The notes: generated by a model not told the origin, from the sequence alone. DNA of 64,000 nucleotides from Aurantiacibacter sp. MUD61 (GCF_027912455.1 NZ_CP115446.1:1883501-1947500); one strand, 5' to 3'; positions 1 through 9,447 are shown, counted from the stretch's first letter. Made by a program: numbers and translations.

Positions 1-1
1 G

Positions 2-1006
2 CACGCAGTCGCGAATTCACTGATGAGTTTTGCAGCGTTCCGCGCAATTCTCGGTGTGTCAGAAGCAGGCAACTGGCCGGGCGCGACAAAGGCGAATGCG
101 GTCTGGTTTCCCATCAATGAGCGCGCATTGGCGCAGGGAATTTTCAATTCCGGAGCTGCGATCGGCGGCATCGTATCGGCGCCAATTATCGGTATCCTCT
201 TCGTTTGGCTCGGCAGTTGGCAGGCGACCTTCGTCGCCATCGGCGCACTTGGGTTTCTCTGGCTGATACCGTGGATGATTGTCTACAAGAGCGGGCCTGA
301 TGCACACCCCTGGATCAGCGTGGAAGAGCGCGCATACATTCTCACTGGGCAGAGGAATGCCGAGACTGACGAAGTTGCCGAATATACTCCGAATACGGCG
401 GAAATCCTGAGCCGGAAGGAAAGCTGGGGCGTCATCCTCGCCAGCGCGTTTATCGACCCTATCTGGTGGCTGTTTGTAGGTTGGCTGCCGATCTACCTAC
501 TCAACACCTATGGTTTCGGTGTCGAAGAAATCGCGCGTTTTGCGTGGGTGCCTTATGTCGGTGCGATGTTTGGCGCGTGGTTTGGCGGGCTGCTGGCAGG
601 TAAGCTGCTGAAGTCGGGCTGGACTGTCAATCGAACCCGCAAGACCGTCATCGCTCTTGGCGGGCTGATCATGCTGGTCTCGCTTCTGCTCACCACCCAG
701 GCCGCGACACCGCTCACAGCTGTTCTGATTATGGCAGTCATCCTATTCGGTTTCCAAACAGCCATCGGCAATATTCAGACCTTGCCGAGCGATTTTTATG
801 GCGGTGCTTCGGTGGGATCGCTCGCAGGTTTTGCGGGCACCGCGGCGAAACTTGCCGTTGTCGGTCTGAACTTCCTCATCCCGGTCATTACCGTCGAATC
901 CTATACGCCTGCATTCATTGTGGGCGCAGCTCTCGCGATCCTGACAGTGCTGTCGATCTTCACCCTCTGTCCGGACATCAAACCTCTGAAACCAAAAGCG
1001 GCCTGA
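2..1006 (+). CDS. MFS transporter, hexuronate (ExuT/ACS)-like, 5' end cut by window
   Basis: An inner-membrane major facilitator superfamily permease, probably importing a hexuronate or unsaturated uronate by ion symport. The frame is open from the first bases with no stop, so the gene starts upstream of the window. About 334 residues are visible, against roughly 430 for the family. The visible start holds the segment FRAILGVSEAGNWPGATKA, which matches the region around TM4 of ACS-family (anion:cation symporter) members such as ExuT. It is followed by hydrophobic helices and a hydrophilic central loop near residues 95-135. A short-chain dehydrogenase gene follows 37 bp downstream on the same strand. 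Substrate is inferred from the family and the surrounding uronate-catabolic genes, not seen directly. Confidence 0.85.
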   Translation, partial: HAVANSLMSFAAFRAILGVSEAGNWPGATKANAVWFPINERALAQGIFNSGAAIGGIVSAPIIGILFVWLGSWQATFVAIGALGFLWLIPWMIVYKSGPDAHPWISVEERAYILTGQRNAETDEVAEYTPNTAEILSRKESWGVILASAFIDPIWWLFVGWLPIYLLNTYGFGVEEIARFAWVPYVGAMFGAWFGGLLAGKLLKSGWTVNRTRKTVIALGGLIMLVSLLLTTQAATPLTAVLIMAVILFGFQTAIGNIQTLPSDFYGGASVGSLAGFAGTAAKLAVVGLNFLIPVITVESYTPAFIVGAALAILTVLSIFTLCPDIKPLKPKAA

Positions 1007-1043
1007 ACCGGCCGACCACTCACTCGATCAAAGGGATAATCTC

Positions 1044-1799
1044 ATGAGCAATCTGGCTGGGAAAGTCGCACTGGTAACCGGCGGCAGCCGCGATATTGGT
1101 CGTGCCGTCTGCACCAAATTGGCGTCACAGGGCGCCAAGGTGGCCGTCAATTATTTCGACAATGAGCAGGATGGCGACGACACCGTCAACGCCATCCAGT
1201 CTTCCGGCGGTGAAGCTATCAAGATCTATGCCGATTTGACAAAGGCTGAAGACGTGAATGCCATGGTTGCGCAAACCGTCGATGCTTTCGGCGAGCGGAT
1301 CGATATTCTCGTCAACGTCGCCGGTGGACTTGTTGCGCGCAAGACGATTGACGAAATGGATGAGGACTTTTTCAATTTCCTGATGCAGTTGAATGTCACC
1401 TCGACCTTCCTGGCGACCAAGGCCGCCGTCCCGCACATGTCAGAAGGATCTGTCATCGTGAATTTCGCCTCGCTAGCCGGCCGCGATGGCGGTGGACCGG
1501 GAGCGAGTGCCTATGCCACTGCCAAAGGCGCGGTCATGACCTGGACGCGTGCGATGTCCAAGGAACTGGGGCCTAGAGGCATTCGGGTGAACGCGCTCTG
1601 CCCCGGAATGATCGCAACCAAATTCCACGACGATTTCAGCAAGCCGGAAGCGCGCAAAAATGTTGCTGCGGCCACTGATCTGAAGCGTGAAGGTACTGCG
1701 GAAGAGACAGCGAATGTCGTCGCCTATCTCGTATCGGAGAAAGCCTCATTCCTTTCAGGCGTTAATCTCGATGTGAATGGCGGGCTTGCCTACTCGTGA
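1044..1799 (+). CDS. SDR-family oxidoreductase, candidate uronate (DEH-type) reductase
   Basis: A 251-residue classical short-chain dehydrogenase, cytoplasmic and NAD(P)H dependent. The cofactor loop is TGGSRDIG at residues 12-19, with Asp where Gly is more common. The catalytic set is visible as N117, S143, Y157 and K161. The start is set by the ribosome-binding sequence AAAGGGA at 1030-1036. It sits between a uronate-type MFS permease and a KDG-type kinase. That is the order expected if it reduces 4-deoxy-5-hexoseulose uronate to 2-keto-3-deoxygluconate, as DehR-type enzymes do. FabG-like acyl-ACP reductases share the fold, so substrate is inference from context. A second SDR in the locus (13063) is a better KduD candidate. 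Confidence 0.85.
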   Translation: MSNLAGKVALVTGGSRDIGRAVCTKLASQGAKVAVNYFDNEQDGDDTVNAIQSSGGEAIKIYADLTKAEDVNAMVAQTVDAFGERIDILVNVAGGLVARKTIDEMDEDFFNFLMQLNVTSTFLATKAAVPHMSEGSVIVNFASLAGRDGGGPGASAYATAKGAVMTWTRAMSKELGPRGIRVNALCPGMIATKFHDDFSKPEARKNVAAATDLKREGTAEETANVVAYLVSEKASFLSGVNLDVNGGLAYS

Positions 1800-1829
1800 G
1801 GCGTGCTGTCCAGGTCGAGCACTTCTAAC

Positions 1830-2729
1830 ATGACTGTTTTCATCTTCGGCGAGGCGATGCTGGAGTATCATAGCCGCGGGAATAACGGTCTGCGCTATGG
1901 CGGCGACACGCTTAACACAGCGATACATTTGGCGCGTCGGGGGCATGACGTAGCCTACGTTACTGCCGTAGGTACAGATCCCATCAGCGATGCCCTCGTC
2001 GATGCCTGGGCGAGGGAGGGGATCGATACGCAGTTCGTCCTGCGGCACCCCAATCGCAGTCCTGGTATTTATGCCATTCATCTTGATGGGGCTGGCGAGC
2101 GCAGCTTTCTTTACTGGAGAGAGCGAAGCGCTGCGCGCGAGATGTTCGCACTTCCTAAGATCGAAGAAGCGCTGGCTGCCGCCAAACGGGCGGAAGTCAT
2201 TTACTTCAGTCTAATTTCTCTCGCAATTATTGGTGAGGAGGGGCGTAGCACGCTACTCAACACCGCATATGAGGCGAAAGCACGGGGCTGCGAAATCGTA
2301 TACGATTCAAATTTCCGGCCTCAACTATGGGATTCCGAGCAGAAAGCTCGATTGGCGTCAGAAAAGGCCATCAAATGCACTACCCTTGGTCTCCCAACAA
2401 ATGTCGATGAGCAACAGATCTACGACGACAAGAGGTCGGAATGGGAAATAGCGCGAGCATGGCTCGACGGCGGCTGCTCGCGCGTCGCAGTGAAAGCGGG
2501 CGAGAATGGATGCTATTACGCGGAAAAAGCCGGCACGGCGCACCAATTCCGCGCCGAACCCGTGACGGTCATTGATTCAAGCGGCGCCGGTGATGCCTTC
2601 AACGCTGGTTTTCTTTCAGCAATGCTTAGAGGCCTAGATGAGGCTCGGTGCGTTGCAGAAGGGCAAAGTCTTGCGCGAGAGACGTTGCAGCAGTTCGGGG
2701 CTGTTCAGTTTCAATCGAAATTGCGATGA
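1830..2729 (+). CDS. kdgK: PfkB-family sugar kinase, 2-keto-3-deoxygluconate kinase-like
   Basis: A 299-residue ribokinase/PfkB-family kinase, predicted to phosphorylate 2-keto-3-deoxygluconate to KDPG. The N-terminus FIFGEAMLEY and the following YGGDTLNTA are typical of KDG kinases. The C-terminal PfkB signature DSSGAGDAFNAGF carries the catalytic Asp. I chose the ATG at 1830 rather than the GTG at 1803 because the conserved family sequence begins right there; the ribosome-binding site is weak for either. The gene is visibly more AT-rich than its neighbours and uses codons such as AGA, CTA and ATA that are rare around it. The locus has a second KDG-type kinase at 13821, of a different sequence subtype. 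Confidence 0.85.
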   Translation: MTVFIFGEAMLEYHSRGNNGLRYGGDTLNTAIHLARRGHDVAYVTAVGTDPISDALVDAWAREGIDTQFVLRHPNRSPGIYAIHLDGAGERSFLYWRERSAAREMFALPKIEEALAAAKRAEVIYFSLISLAIIGEEGRSTLLNTAYEAKARGCEIVYDSNFRPQLWDSEQKARLASEKAIKCTTLGLPTNVDEQQIYDDKRSEWEIARAWLDGGCSRVAVKAGENGCYYAEKAGTAHQFRAEPVTVIDSSGAGDAFNAGFLSAMLRGLDEARCVAEGQSLARETLQQFGAVQFQSKLR

Positions 2730-2975
2730 CTTCATATGAAAAGAGGGAGTCCCGCTGTTAGGCGACTCGAAGATGTTCAAGAACGGACCGTGGCTGGTAT
2801 AGCTTTGGTCGGTTGGATCATCCGAGAAGGCACTGTCAAAGCAAACTGGCTGAGTGGCAGAACTTCATGGCCTGCGCTGGAACTAGATCTGAGTTAGCTG
2901 CGTCAAACAGAGACGAGTTGTAGACAGACTGACAGCACCGCCATTCATCCAAATCCGTTCGCTGCAACCGGCGGC

Positions 2976-4655
2976 TTACTCGGATAGACGCGCGCGCAGT
3001 TGATAATCGTAGAGCGATGGGACGGCTGCCTGCCGCATCCCCATGTCTTCGATGTAGGGCGCTGGATCGTATTGCAGGTCTATCGCGCGGTTGCCGTGCA
3101 TGGCGATCACATTGGCATCCGGCCCTTCGCCCGAGCCATATAGCGCGATCGTGCCGTCCGATGGCACACCGGCCTCTACATGTATCGCGACGTTCCACAG
3201 CGTGTTGTACCGGCCATGGCCCGGCCGCCAATACCCTGCGCCGCCCGCACGGAAGAGATTGTAGGACGGTGTGCCGCCATCGGTCTCGCCATTCGGGCGA
3301 ACATGGACGCGGATCTGATCATACAGGTTCTGGTGATTGGCGCCGGCGTGTTGATCCAGCGTCGGCTGTGTCCAGCCCGTTGATCGCTGATAGACCGAAC
3401 GCGTGGCCTGCGTGTTGAAGCTGAACGTGTGGACCGTGGGGTTGAACACTTCATTATCGGTCACCAGCACATTGTGCACATTGCCCAGGTGCACCGAATA
3501 ATGCGCGGTGTGATCGCCTGTTGTCGTGACATTGGAAATGGTCACATTGGCAAGATCATCGGTCAGGATGCCCGCGTCTGAGTAGTCGATGCGGACGTTG
3601 TCGATCCAGCCGTTATAGACACCGGTGAAGTACACGGCGTTGTAGCCTGCCTCATTATGGTGCCCGAATTCGGGATTTACCGGGAACTGAAAGGCGAGGT
3701 CTTGGATGCCGACTTCGCTGATATGGTCCCAGCGCGCGAAGTAGGCGGGAAGTTCATCCGAAATATCGTGCAGCAAGGGATCGGCGATGGTCACTATGCC
3801 GTTGTTGATCGCCTCGATACGCGTGGCCTGCCGCACCAGCGGGCGATTTGGCAGCATCCAGTGGCGGTCACCAACGGGGAAGCCGTCACGGTCCTCTCCG
3901 TAAAGTTCGGCGATCAGCGGCCCGTCTTCGCCGGCGCGATTGTGCCAATGGATTTGCAACACATCACCGACCGAGAGATCGGACGTATCGGCAACGCGCA
4001 GCTGCAATGCCCCGCGTGCCCCTGATGCGATATCGGTTACTTCATCGATGGGGCGATCATATTCTTCGAGATAGGTCGCATGGCGGCCGCCCGGATAGCG
4101 CGTCCAGACGAAGCCACCGCTCCAGCTGTATTCGGAGAAAAGCACGTCGAGATTGTTCTGCGGTTGCCGCTCACGCTTGTCGTAACGGACGAGATATTCG
4201 CGCAGCTCGTCCAGCGTGCCGCCATCGTCGATCTGGTTGAGCGGGCGGGGCATGTAGAGCTCGGTTCCGCCTTCGCCGCTTCCCATGCCCGCGAGCACCA
4301 CGCCGCTACGCTCGATCCAGAGGATTTCGGACAGGATATAGCGGCCCGCACCCAGCTGCACGCGGACAGGGCCGGAATGGTCGGATGCTGCCGCGATTGC
4401 CGCAATCAGCGCAGCGCTGTCATCCAGGTCGTCATCGGCCACCGCGCCGTGATCCGCCACATCGATGACCGTCTCTATGTGAGGAATGGGCTCGGCTCCG
4501 TAACCGTAACCGGCATAGGAGAAATCGGGCAGATAGGGCGCGTCTGCACCTTGGGTCAAAATGTCCGGCAAATCGGTCGCCACCTCCTGTGCCGCTGCCG
4601 GGGATGCAAGGATGGCAGTCAAAAAGCCAAAATAAAACCGATGCTTAAAGCGCAT
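2976..4655 (-). CDS. Secreted right-handed beta-helix protein, candidate polyuronate lyase
   Basis: A 559-residue exported protein. The signal peptide is about 23 residues ending ASPAAAQ. The start at 4655 is supported by a GAGAGAG ribosome-binding sequence just upstream; an upstream in-frame start at 4685 lacks one. After the signal comes a segment like the Pectate_lyase_3/GH55 N-terminal coil (VADHGAVADDDLDDSAAL), then a long region of short repeats such as NVTISNVTTTGDHTAHYSVHL typical of parallel beta-helices. A distinctive stretch LDQHAGANHQNLYDQ lies near residue 455. It is divergently paired with a TonB-dependent receptor, and two LacI-type operators lie between them. I do not recognise the exact family. 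A uronate-polymer lyase is likely from fold and context; a glycoside hydrolase is possible. Confidence 0.7.
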   Translation of the reverse strand: MRFKHRFYFGFLTAILASPAAAQEVATDLPDILTQGADAPYLPDFSYAGYGYGAEPIPHIETVIDVADHGAVADDDLDDSAALIAAIAAASDHSGPVRVQLGAGRYILSEILWIERSGVVLAGMGSGEGGTELYMPRPLNQIDDGGTLDELREYLVRYDKRERQPQNNLDVLFSEYSWSGGFVWTRYPGGRHATYLEEYDRPIDEVTDIASGARGALQLRVADTSDLSVGDVLQIHWHNRAGEDGPLIAELYGEDRDGFPVGDRHWMLPNRPLVRQATRIEAINNGIVTIADPLLHDISDELPAYFARWDHISEVGIQDLAFQFPVNPEFGHHNEAGYNAVYFTGVYNGWIDNVRIDYSDAGILTDDLANVTISNVTTTGDHTAHYSVHLGNVHNVLVTDNEVFNPTVHTFSFNTQATRSVYQRSTGWTQPTLDQHAGANHQNLYDQIRVHVRPNGETDGGTPSYNLFRAGGAGYWRPGHGRYNTLWNVAIHVEAGVPSDGTIALYGSGEGPDANVIAMHGNRAIDLQYDPAPYIEDMGMRQAAVPSLYDYQLRARLSE

Positions 4656-4701
4656 TTCAAAATCTCTCTCGTCTCTTTTCAACAAGGGTATTGACGCGGA
4701 T

Positions 4702-4715
4702 TGTTACCGGTGTCA
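4702..4715. promoter_or_regulatory. LacI-type operator copy 1
   Basis: The 14-mer TGTTACCGGTGTCA has a palindromic ACCGGT core and matches the sites at 4724 and 12317. It lies between the divergent beta-helix and TonB-receptor genes. On the plus strand it falls between a TTGACG (4691-4696) and an AT-rich segment that could serve as the -10 for the receptor gene. The spacing to copy 2 is 22 bp centre to centre, about two helical turns. The likely binder is the LacI-family regulator at 11239. Confidence 0.75.
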
Positions 4716-4723
4716 ATTATTTG

Positions 4724-4737
4724 GGTAACCGGTGTCA
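4724..4737. promoter_or_regulatory. LacI-type operator copy 2
   Basis: The 14-mer GGTAACCGGTGTCA is the exact reverse complement of the site at 12317-12330 and shares 12 of 14 positions with copy 1. On the minus strand it overlaps a perfect TTGACA, a possible -35 for the beta-helix gene. Binding here would therefore be expected to block that promoter. Confidence 0.75.
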
Positions 4738-4792
4738 AAAGGCGCCACTCGCTGCTGTCCGAGCGGTGAGATAGAAGTTGGAGGGAGAAACC

Positions 4793-7639
4793 ATGCATAT
4801 TTTCAGCCAGACTAACGCCATGCCCAGCGTTCGCACAGCCGCATCGTTCAAGGGACTATTGCTCGCTTCGGCGATTGCGATGGTGCCTGCCAGTGCTGCC
4901 CACGCGCAGGACGCAGGAGACGACGGTGCCGTCCAAGACGATCCCAACACCATCGTGGTGACGGGCGAAATTTCGCGGACGATCGAAAACTCTCTGGATG
5001 CAAAGCGCGAACTGGACGTGATCGGTGACGCTTTGATCGGCGATGACATCGGCGATCTGCCCGATCTTTCGGTTGCAGAGACGCTTGAGCGTATCGTTGG
5101 CGTAACATCGGACCGTTTCAAAGGCGGTGCTTCCGAACTCTCGGTTCGCGGCCTTGGCGCGTTTCTTGGCTCGTCAGTCCTGAATGGCCGCGAAATTTCG
5201 TCGGGCAGTGACGGCCGCGATGTGAACTACGGACAGTTCCCCAGCGAGCTCATCAATGGCGCGATTATCTACAAGTCGCAGCAGGCGAGCTTCATCGAGG
5301 GCGGCATCTCCGGGATTATCGAGCTACAGACGCTGCGCCCTCTCGATTACAACCGCACGTCGCTACAGATTCAAGCCCTTGCCGGTTACAGCGATTATGA
5401 AGACCGGGTGGCTGATGGTGATCCGTTCAACTACCGCATCACAGCTTCCTATATCGACCAATATGAGACCGGTATCGGCGATATCGGCATCGCGATCGGC
5501 GGCCAGATCCGCCGCGATACGGCGCCGGAGGACATCTATACCTCAAGCTCCACATACCGTCCCTGCAATACTATCGAGGGCGTGGATCAGAGCAACAATT
5601 GTGCTTATGACACCGATGCGAATGGCGTGCCCAACGGTGCGTCGGACCAGTTCTATTTCGTGTCCAACCAATACATCTACCGCGCCATGGCGACCGATGC
5701 GGACCGTGACGCGATAATGGGCGCGGTGCAATGGCAGCCAGCATACAATGTCGATATCAATCTCGACGTCCAGTATTCCTATCGTGACGATATTGAAGAG
5801 CGTCAGAACCTGGTCATTGCCGACGGGCGCCGCGATATCGTGCCTTTGGAGATATCGCCCACTGGAGCACTTCTGAATTGGACGGGTGAGACACGGATCG
5901 AGAACCAGTCCGTCTGGCGGCAGCGGACGGAAGAGTATTTCGGGCTGGGTGGGAATATCGCGTGGAGCAGCGATCGCCTCGTGCTCTCAGCAGACTTTGC
6001 ATATTCGCAGACGCAGCGCCGGCAGGATGAGCTCGACATGCGGATCCGGACCAACCGGCGCGTGTTCTACGAGATCGACAAGCGTGGCCTTAATGTACCC
6101 GCATTAACATTCCTCGATGTGACCCCGGTCGAAGACAACACCGGGTTGGAATTCGATCTCAACAACCACGATATCTATGACAATGGCGCTCGCGCGCGGC
6201 GTCGGCTCGAAAATGTCGATGACGAGATTTTGGCGCTGCGTCTGGATGCGACTTATGACCTCGACGGCTTTTTCAGCTCGCTTCAGGTCGGCATGCGCTA
6301 TGCAGAACGTGAGCGACTGCAAGACGATGGGATCGACCAGACCGTCAGCCTCGTAAATGGCTATGATTCTGATGCTGCTCGCGCAGCACGCCTCGATACT
6401 TTTATCGTCGAAGATCTTTACGAAGGCGCGGATACGCCCATGGAAGGTCTCACTTGGGCCCGTTGGGACGCGCAGCAATTGTTCACCGCACTGACGGGAA
6501 GCCGCGATGCCGGCTTGCCGGAAGGCAGCACGCTTTCCACCGATGACACCGATGTGAATGAAGAGACCCTGGCGGGCTATATTCAGGGCAATTTCGACAC
6601 CACAATGTTCGGTGTGCCCGCACGCGGCAATATCGGTCTGCGCGGCGTGCGCACGACAATCACTTCCGTTGGTATCAGCAGCGACCTTGAAACGTCTCCC
6701 GGCCCCGATCCGGACACGATCGTCATCACAGAGGTTGGAGAGCCAACACTGAATGTTGAAACCAATCGGTTCTGGAACTGGCTGCCAAGCGCCAACCTGA
6801 TCCTGGAAGTGCAGGACGACATGCTGCTGCGCTTCGCCGCCTATCGCGCCATCGCACGGCCGGATCAGCAGGCCATGTCCGCAGCACTCTCCTTCGATGA
6901 TGAGGCCGATCTGGGCAATCTGGGCAGCATCGTCAGCGCGAGCGGCAACCCGTTTCTGGAGCCGTTGACGTCTTGGAACGCTGACGTTTCGTGGGAATGG
7001 TACGCTTCGCCGACCAGCTCGCTGGCGATTGCGGCGTACTACAAGCTGCTCGAGACTGGTTTTGAAACCGATGTGACCGATCTGACGCTGATCGTCGATG
7101 GTGCGCCCGAGGTTGTGCAGATCGGCCGCACGGTGAATTCGGGCGAGACCAGTTCGCTGATCGGTTTCGAAGTGTCGATGAACCACACGTTCGATTACCT
7201 GCCGGGCTTCCTCAGCGGCTTCGGCGTCAGCGCAAGTTACAACTTCGCTGACTCCGATTTCGAATTTGAAGATCCCGTGGTGGTCAGCGGCAACGCGATC
7301 CGCGATTTCACCGATCCGGCGAATATTCCCGGCTACTCACGCCATACGCTCAACGGGACGTTGTTCTATGAAACCGGACCGTTCAACGCGCGCATCGCGT
7401 ACAAATGGCGTTCGGAATATTTCAAGCCGTTCCGCACGGCTCAGAATCGCTTCACCGAAGACCAGGGCTTCCTTGATTTCTCGGCGAGCTATGACATCAC
7501 GGATAATGTCCAGGTGCGCTTCCAAGTGCTGAACATTCTGGATGAGCCGAATATTTTCTACCGCCCAACGCGGGACAGTCTCGCGCAGTCGGATTATTCC
7601 GGCACGCGTTACTTCCTCGGTCTGCGCGGCCGGTTCTGA
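4793..7639 (+). CDS. TonB-dependent receptor (Xanthomonas/Caulobacter type) for oligosaccharide uptake
   Basis: A 948-residue outer-membrane receptor that would import uronate oligomers using TonB energy. The signal peptide ends ASAAHAQ, followed by a TonB-box-like TIVVTGE. A plug domain follows (ETLERIVGVTSDRF, then SELSVRGLG). The long beta-barrel closes with SGTRYFLGLRGRF and a terminal Phe, as is usual for outer-membrane barrels. The start at 4793 follows a strong GAGGGAG at 4781-4787. Length and features such as GYIQGNFDT fit the TonB-Xanth-Caul receptor group common in Sphingomonadales. It lies behind two LacI-type operators and is divergent from a secreted beta-helix enzyme candidate, so the two probably work as a cleavage and uptake pair. 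Confidence 0.93.
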   Translation: MHIFSQTNAMPSVRTAASFKGLLLASAIAMVPASAAHAQDAGDDGAVQDDPNTIVVTGEISRTIENSLDAKRELDVIGDALIGDDIGDLPDLSVAETLERIVGVTSDRFKGGASELSVRGLGAFLGSSVLNGREISSGSDGRDVNYGQFPSELINGAIIYKSQQASFIEGGISGIIELQTLRPLDYNRTSLQIQALAGYSDYEDRVADGDPFNYRITASYIDQYETGIGDIGIAIGGQIRRDTAPEDIYTSSSTYRPCNTIEGVDQSNNCAYDTDANGVPNGASDQFYFVSNQYIYRAMATDADRDAIMGAVQWQPAYNVDINLDVQYSYRDDIEERQNLVIADGRRDIVPLEISPTGALLNWTGETRIENQSVWRQRTEEYFGLGGNIAWSSDRLVLSADFAYSQTQRRQDELDMRIRTNRRVFYEIDKRGLNVPALTFLDVTPVEDNTGLEFDLNNHDIYDNGARARRRLENVDDEILALRLDATYDLDGFFSSLQVGMRYAERERLQDDGIDQTVSLVNGYDSDAARAARLDTFIVEDLYEGADTPMEGLTWARWDAQQLFTALTGSRDAGLPEGSTLSTDDTDVNEETLAGYIQGNFDTTMFGVPARGNIGLRGVRTTITSVGISSDLETSPGPDPDTIVITEVGEPTLNVETNRFWNWLPSANLILEVQDDMLLRFAAYRAIARPDQQAMSAALSFDDEADLGNLGSIVSASGNPFLEPLTSWNADVSWEWYASPTSSLAIAAYYKLLETGFETDVTDLTLIVDGAPEVVQIGRTVNSGETSSLIGFEVSMNHTFDYLPGFLSGFGVSASYNFADSDFEFEDPVVVSGNAIRDFTDPANIPGYSRHTLNGTLFYETGPFNARIAYKWRSEYFKPFRTAQNRFTEDQGFLDFSASYDITDNVQVRFQVLNILDEPNIFYRPTRDSLAQSDYSGTRYFLGLRGRF

Positions 7640-7645
7640 ACCATA

Positions 7646-8437
7646 GTGAGCGAACCTATCGACATGGCTTCGGCTGACCTTCTCCCGTCGGGACACCTGC
7701 ACGTCTCGACGCAACTGACCCGGGCGAGGGCGGACGCACGCGCTCTCCCCGGGCCTCCCTTGGAAATGCCGGATAACCTCTCCGATGCCTATCGTTTGCA
7801 GGACCATTCGATAGCGGCCTGGGAGGACGAGCTTGTCGGCTGGAAAGTCGGCGGGATGTCGCCAGCCAGCGCAGCCGAGTTGGGGACGCCCTATCTCGCA
7901 GGGCCGATCTTCGCAAAATCCGTGCAGCATGCACATCAGGGTCGCAGCACGGAAATGCCCGTTTTTGAGGAAGGGTTCGCCGCGATAGAGCCGGAGTTCA
8001 TCATTGCCCTTGGCAATACGCGGGAAGAGGATCGCATGTTTATCGGGGCGGAGATTGCCAGCAGTCCGATCCCCGATATCAACGACTATGGACCGATCAC
8101 CGTCATCTGCGATTTCGGCAATAACAATGGCCTTCTAATCGGACCCGAAATCACCGATTGGCGAACCCGTGATCGTGAGATTACGGTCAGCACCCATATC
8201 AACGGCGATCTTATCGCAGAGAGCAGGCTGACAGACTTTCCTGCCGCTCCGCTGCGGGCGCTTGCCTTCCTTCTCGAACTGGCCGAGCAACGCGGATATG
8301 ATCTCCCCGCAGGCACTTTCGTTTCGACCGGCGCGATTACCGGCGTGCATGAGGCGAAAATCGGCGCAACTTCCGAACTTTCATTCAGCGAATACGGCAC
8401 GGTTGAGTTGCAACTCGTGCCTGCTGTCCCTGCGTGA
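7646..8437 (+). CDS. FAH-family (2-keto-4-pentenoate hydratase-like) enzyme
   Basis: A 263-residue protein of the fumarylacetoacetate hydrolase / MhpD superfamily, which binds a divalent metal and acts on 2-keto acids. Visible features are GWKVGGMSPASAAELG near residue 67, an acidic pair in FAAIEPEFIIAL near residue 115 that fits metal binding, and the C-terminal EYGTVELQL. The start is a GTG at 7646, seven bases after the receptor stop; an ATG at 7664 is possible. The 3' end abuts the TRAP genes, so it probably shares their transcript. What it does in uronate breakdown is not clear from sequence. Hydration, dehydration or C-C cleavage of a keto-deoxy-sugar acid are all possible. Confidence 0.8.
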   Translation: MSEPIDMASADLLPSGHLHVSTQLTRARADARALPGPPLEMPDNLSDAYRLQDHSIAAWEDELVGWKVGGMSPASAAELGTPYLAGPIFAKSVQHAHQGRSTEMPVFEEGFAAIEPEFIIALGNTREEDRMFIGAEIASSPIPDINDYGPITVICDFGNNNGLLIGPEITDWRTRDREITVSTHINGDLIAESRLTDFPAAPLRALAFLLELAEQRGYDLPAGTFVSTGAITGVHEAKIGATSELSFSEYGTVELQLVPAVPA

Positions 8438-8451
8438 GTTTTGGAGCTGAT

Positions 8452-9447
8452 ATGCGCAGGCGCGATGCCCTTGCAGGACTGATGGCGCTTGGCGGACTGG
8501 GCGCGCTCGGCGGGTGCAACAGTCGGTTGGGCGAGGGTGTCTTCACCAGCGCCGATACCCATGTGGACGGCTATCCGACTGTCGAGGCGGTTCGTTATTT
8601 TGGCGAGCTGCTGGAGCAGCGCACGAATGGCCGGATGAGCCTTCGCATCTATGCCGGTGGTCAATTGGGGAACGAGCGCGACACGCTGGAAGTCACGACC
8701 TTTGGCGGGCTCGACTTCAACCGCGTCAATCTCGCTCCGCTCAATTCGATCGAGCCGCTGACCGTGGTCGCCGCTCTGCCATTCATCTTCGAAAGCACGG
8801 AGCATATGCGCCAGGTCGTGGATGGCGAAATTGGCGACGAAATCCTCGCCTCGCTGGAGCGGCACGGCCTGATCGGTTTGTGCTTCTATGATTCCGGAGC
8901 GCGCAGTTTCTACAATACGCGCGGGCCCATCAACACGCCCGACGACATGCAAGGCCTGAAGCTGCGCGTGCCCGGCTCTGACCTCTACATCGACATGGTG
9001 CGATCGCTCGGCGCGGACGCTGTGCCGATGCCGCTCGACGAGGTTTATCAATCGCTCGCTCAAGGGGTGATTGACGGGGCGGAGAACAACTGGCCGAGTT
9101 TTGAAAGCGGCAGGCACTTCGAAGTTGCGCGATACTACAGCCTCACCCGCCACCTGCTCGCGCCCGAAGTCTTCGTGATGTCCAAGGAAAGCTGGGACGC
9201 GCTGAGCACGTCAGACCAGGACATCGTTAAGCAGGCGGCGCGCGATTCCGTGCCGCATATGCGTGATCTGTGGGACGCCCGCGTCGAAGAAAGCATGCGC
9301 ATCGTGACGGCATCGGGCGTTGAAGTGAACGAAGTGGACCCGGCGCTATTCGCTGGCCGGATGACCGGCATGTGGGACGCATCGCTCACCACGCCTGCGC
9401 AGCGCGCACTGGTCGAACAGATACTCGCCCTGAGGAGCGGATCATGA
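8452..9447 (+). CDS. dctP: TRAP transporter solute-binding protein DctP
   Basis: A 331-residue extracytoplasmic binding protein of the TRAP (DctP/SiaP) family. It starts MRRRDALAG and has a lipobox GALGGC at residues 17-22, so it is probably a lipoprotein anchored in the inner membrane rather than a free periplasmic protein. Family features include GGQLGNERDTLE, LKLRVPGSDLYIDMVRSLGA with the Arg that binds the substrate carboxylate, and YQSLAQGVIDGAENNW. The ATG at 8452 is preferred over the GTG at 8434, because GGAG lies just upstream and the signal sequence begins there. It forms a tight operon with dctQ and dctM. Substrate is presumably a uronate or keto-deoxy acid, by context. Confidence 0.92.
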   Translation: MRRRDALAGLMALGGLGALGGCNSRLGEGVFTSADTHVDGYPTVEAVRYFGELLEQRTNGRMSLRIYAGGQLGNERDTLEVTTFGGLDFNRVNLAPLNSIEPLTVVAALPFIFESTEHMRQVVDGEIGDEILASLERHGLIGLCFYDSGARSFYNTRGPINTPDDMQGLKLRVPGSDLYIDMVRSLGADAVPMPLDEVYQSLAQGVIDGAENNWPSFESGRHFEVARYYSLTRHLLAPEVFVMSKESWDALSTSDQDIVKQAARDSVPHMRDLWDARVEESMRIVTASGVEVNEVDPALFAGRMTGMWDASLTTPAQRALVEQILALRSGS

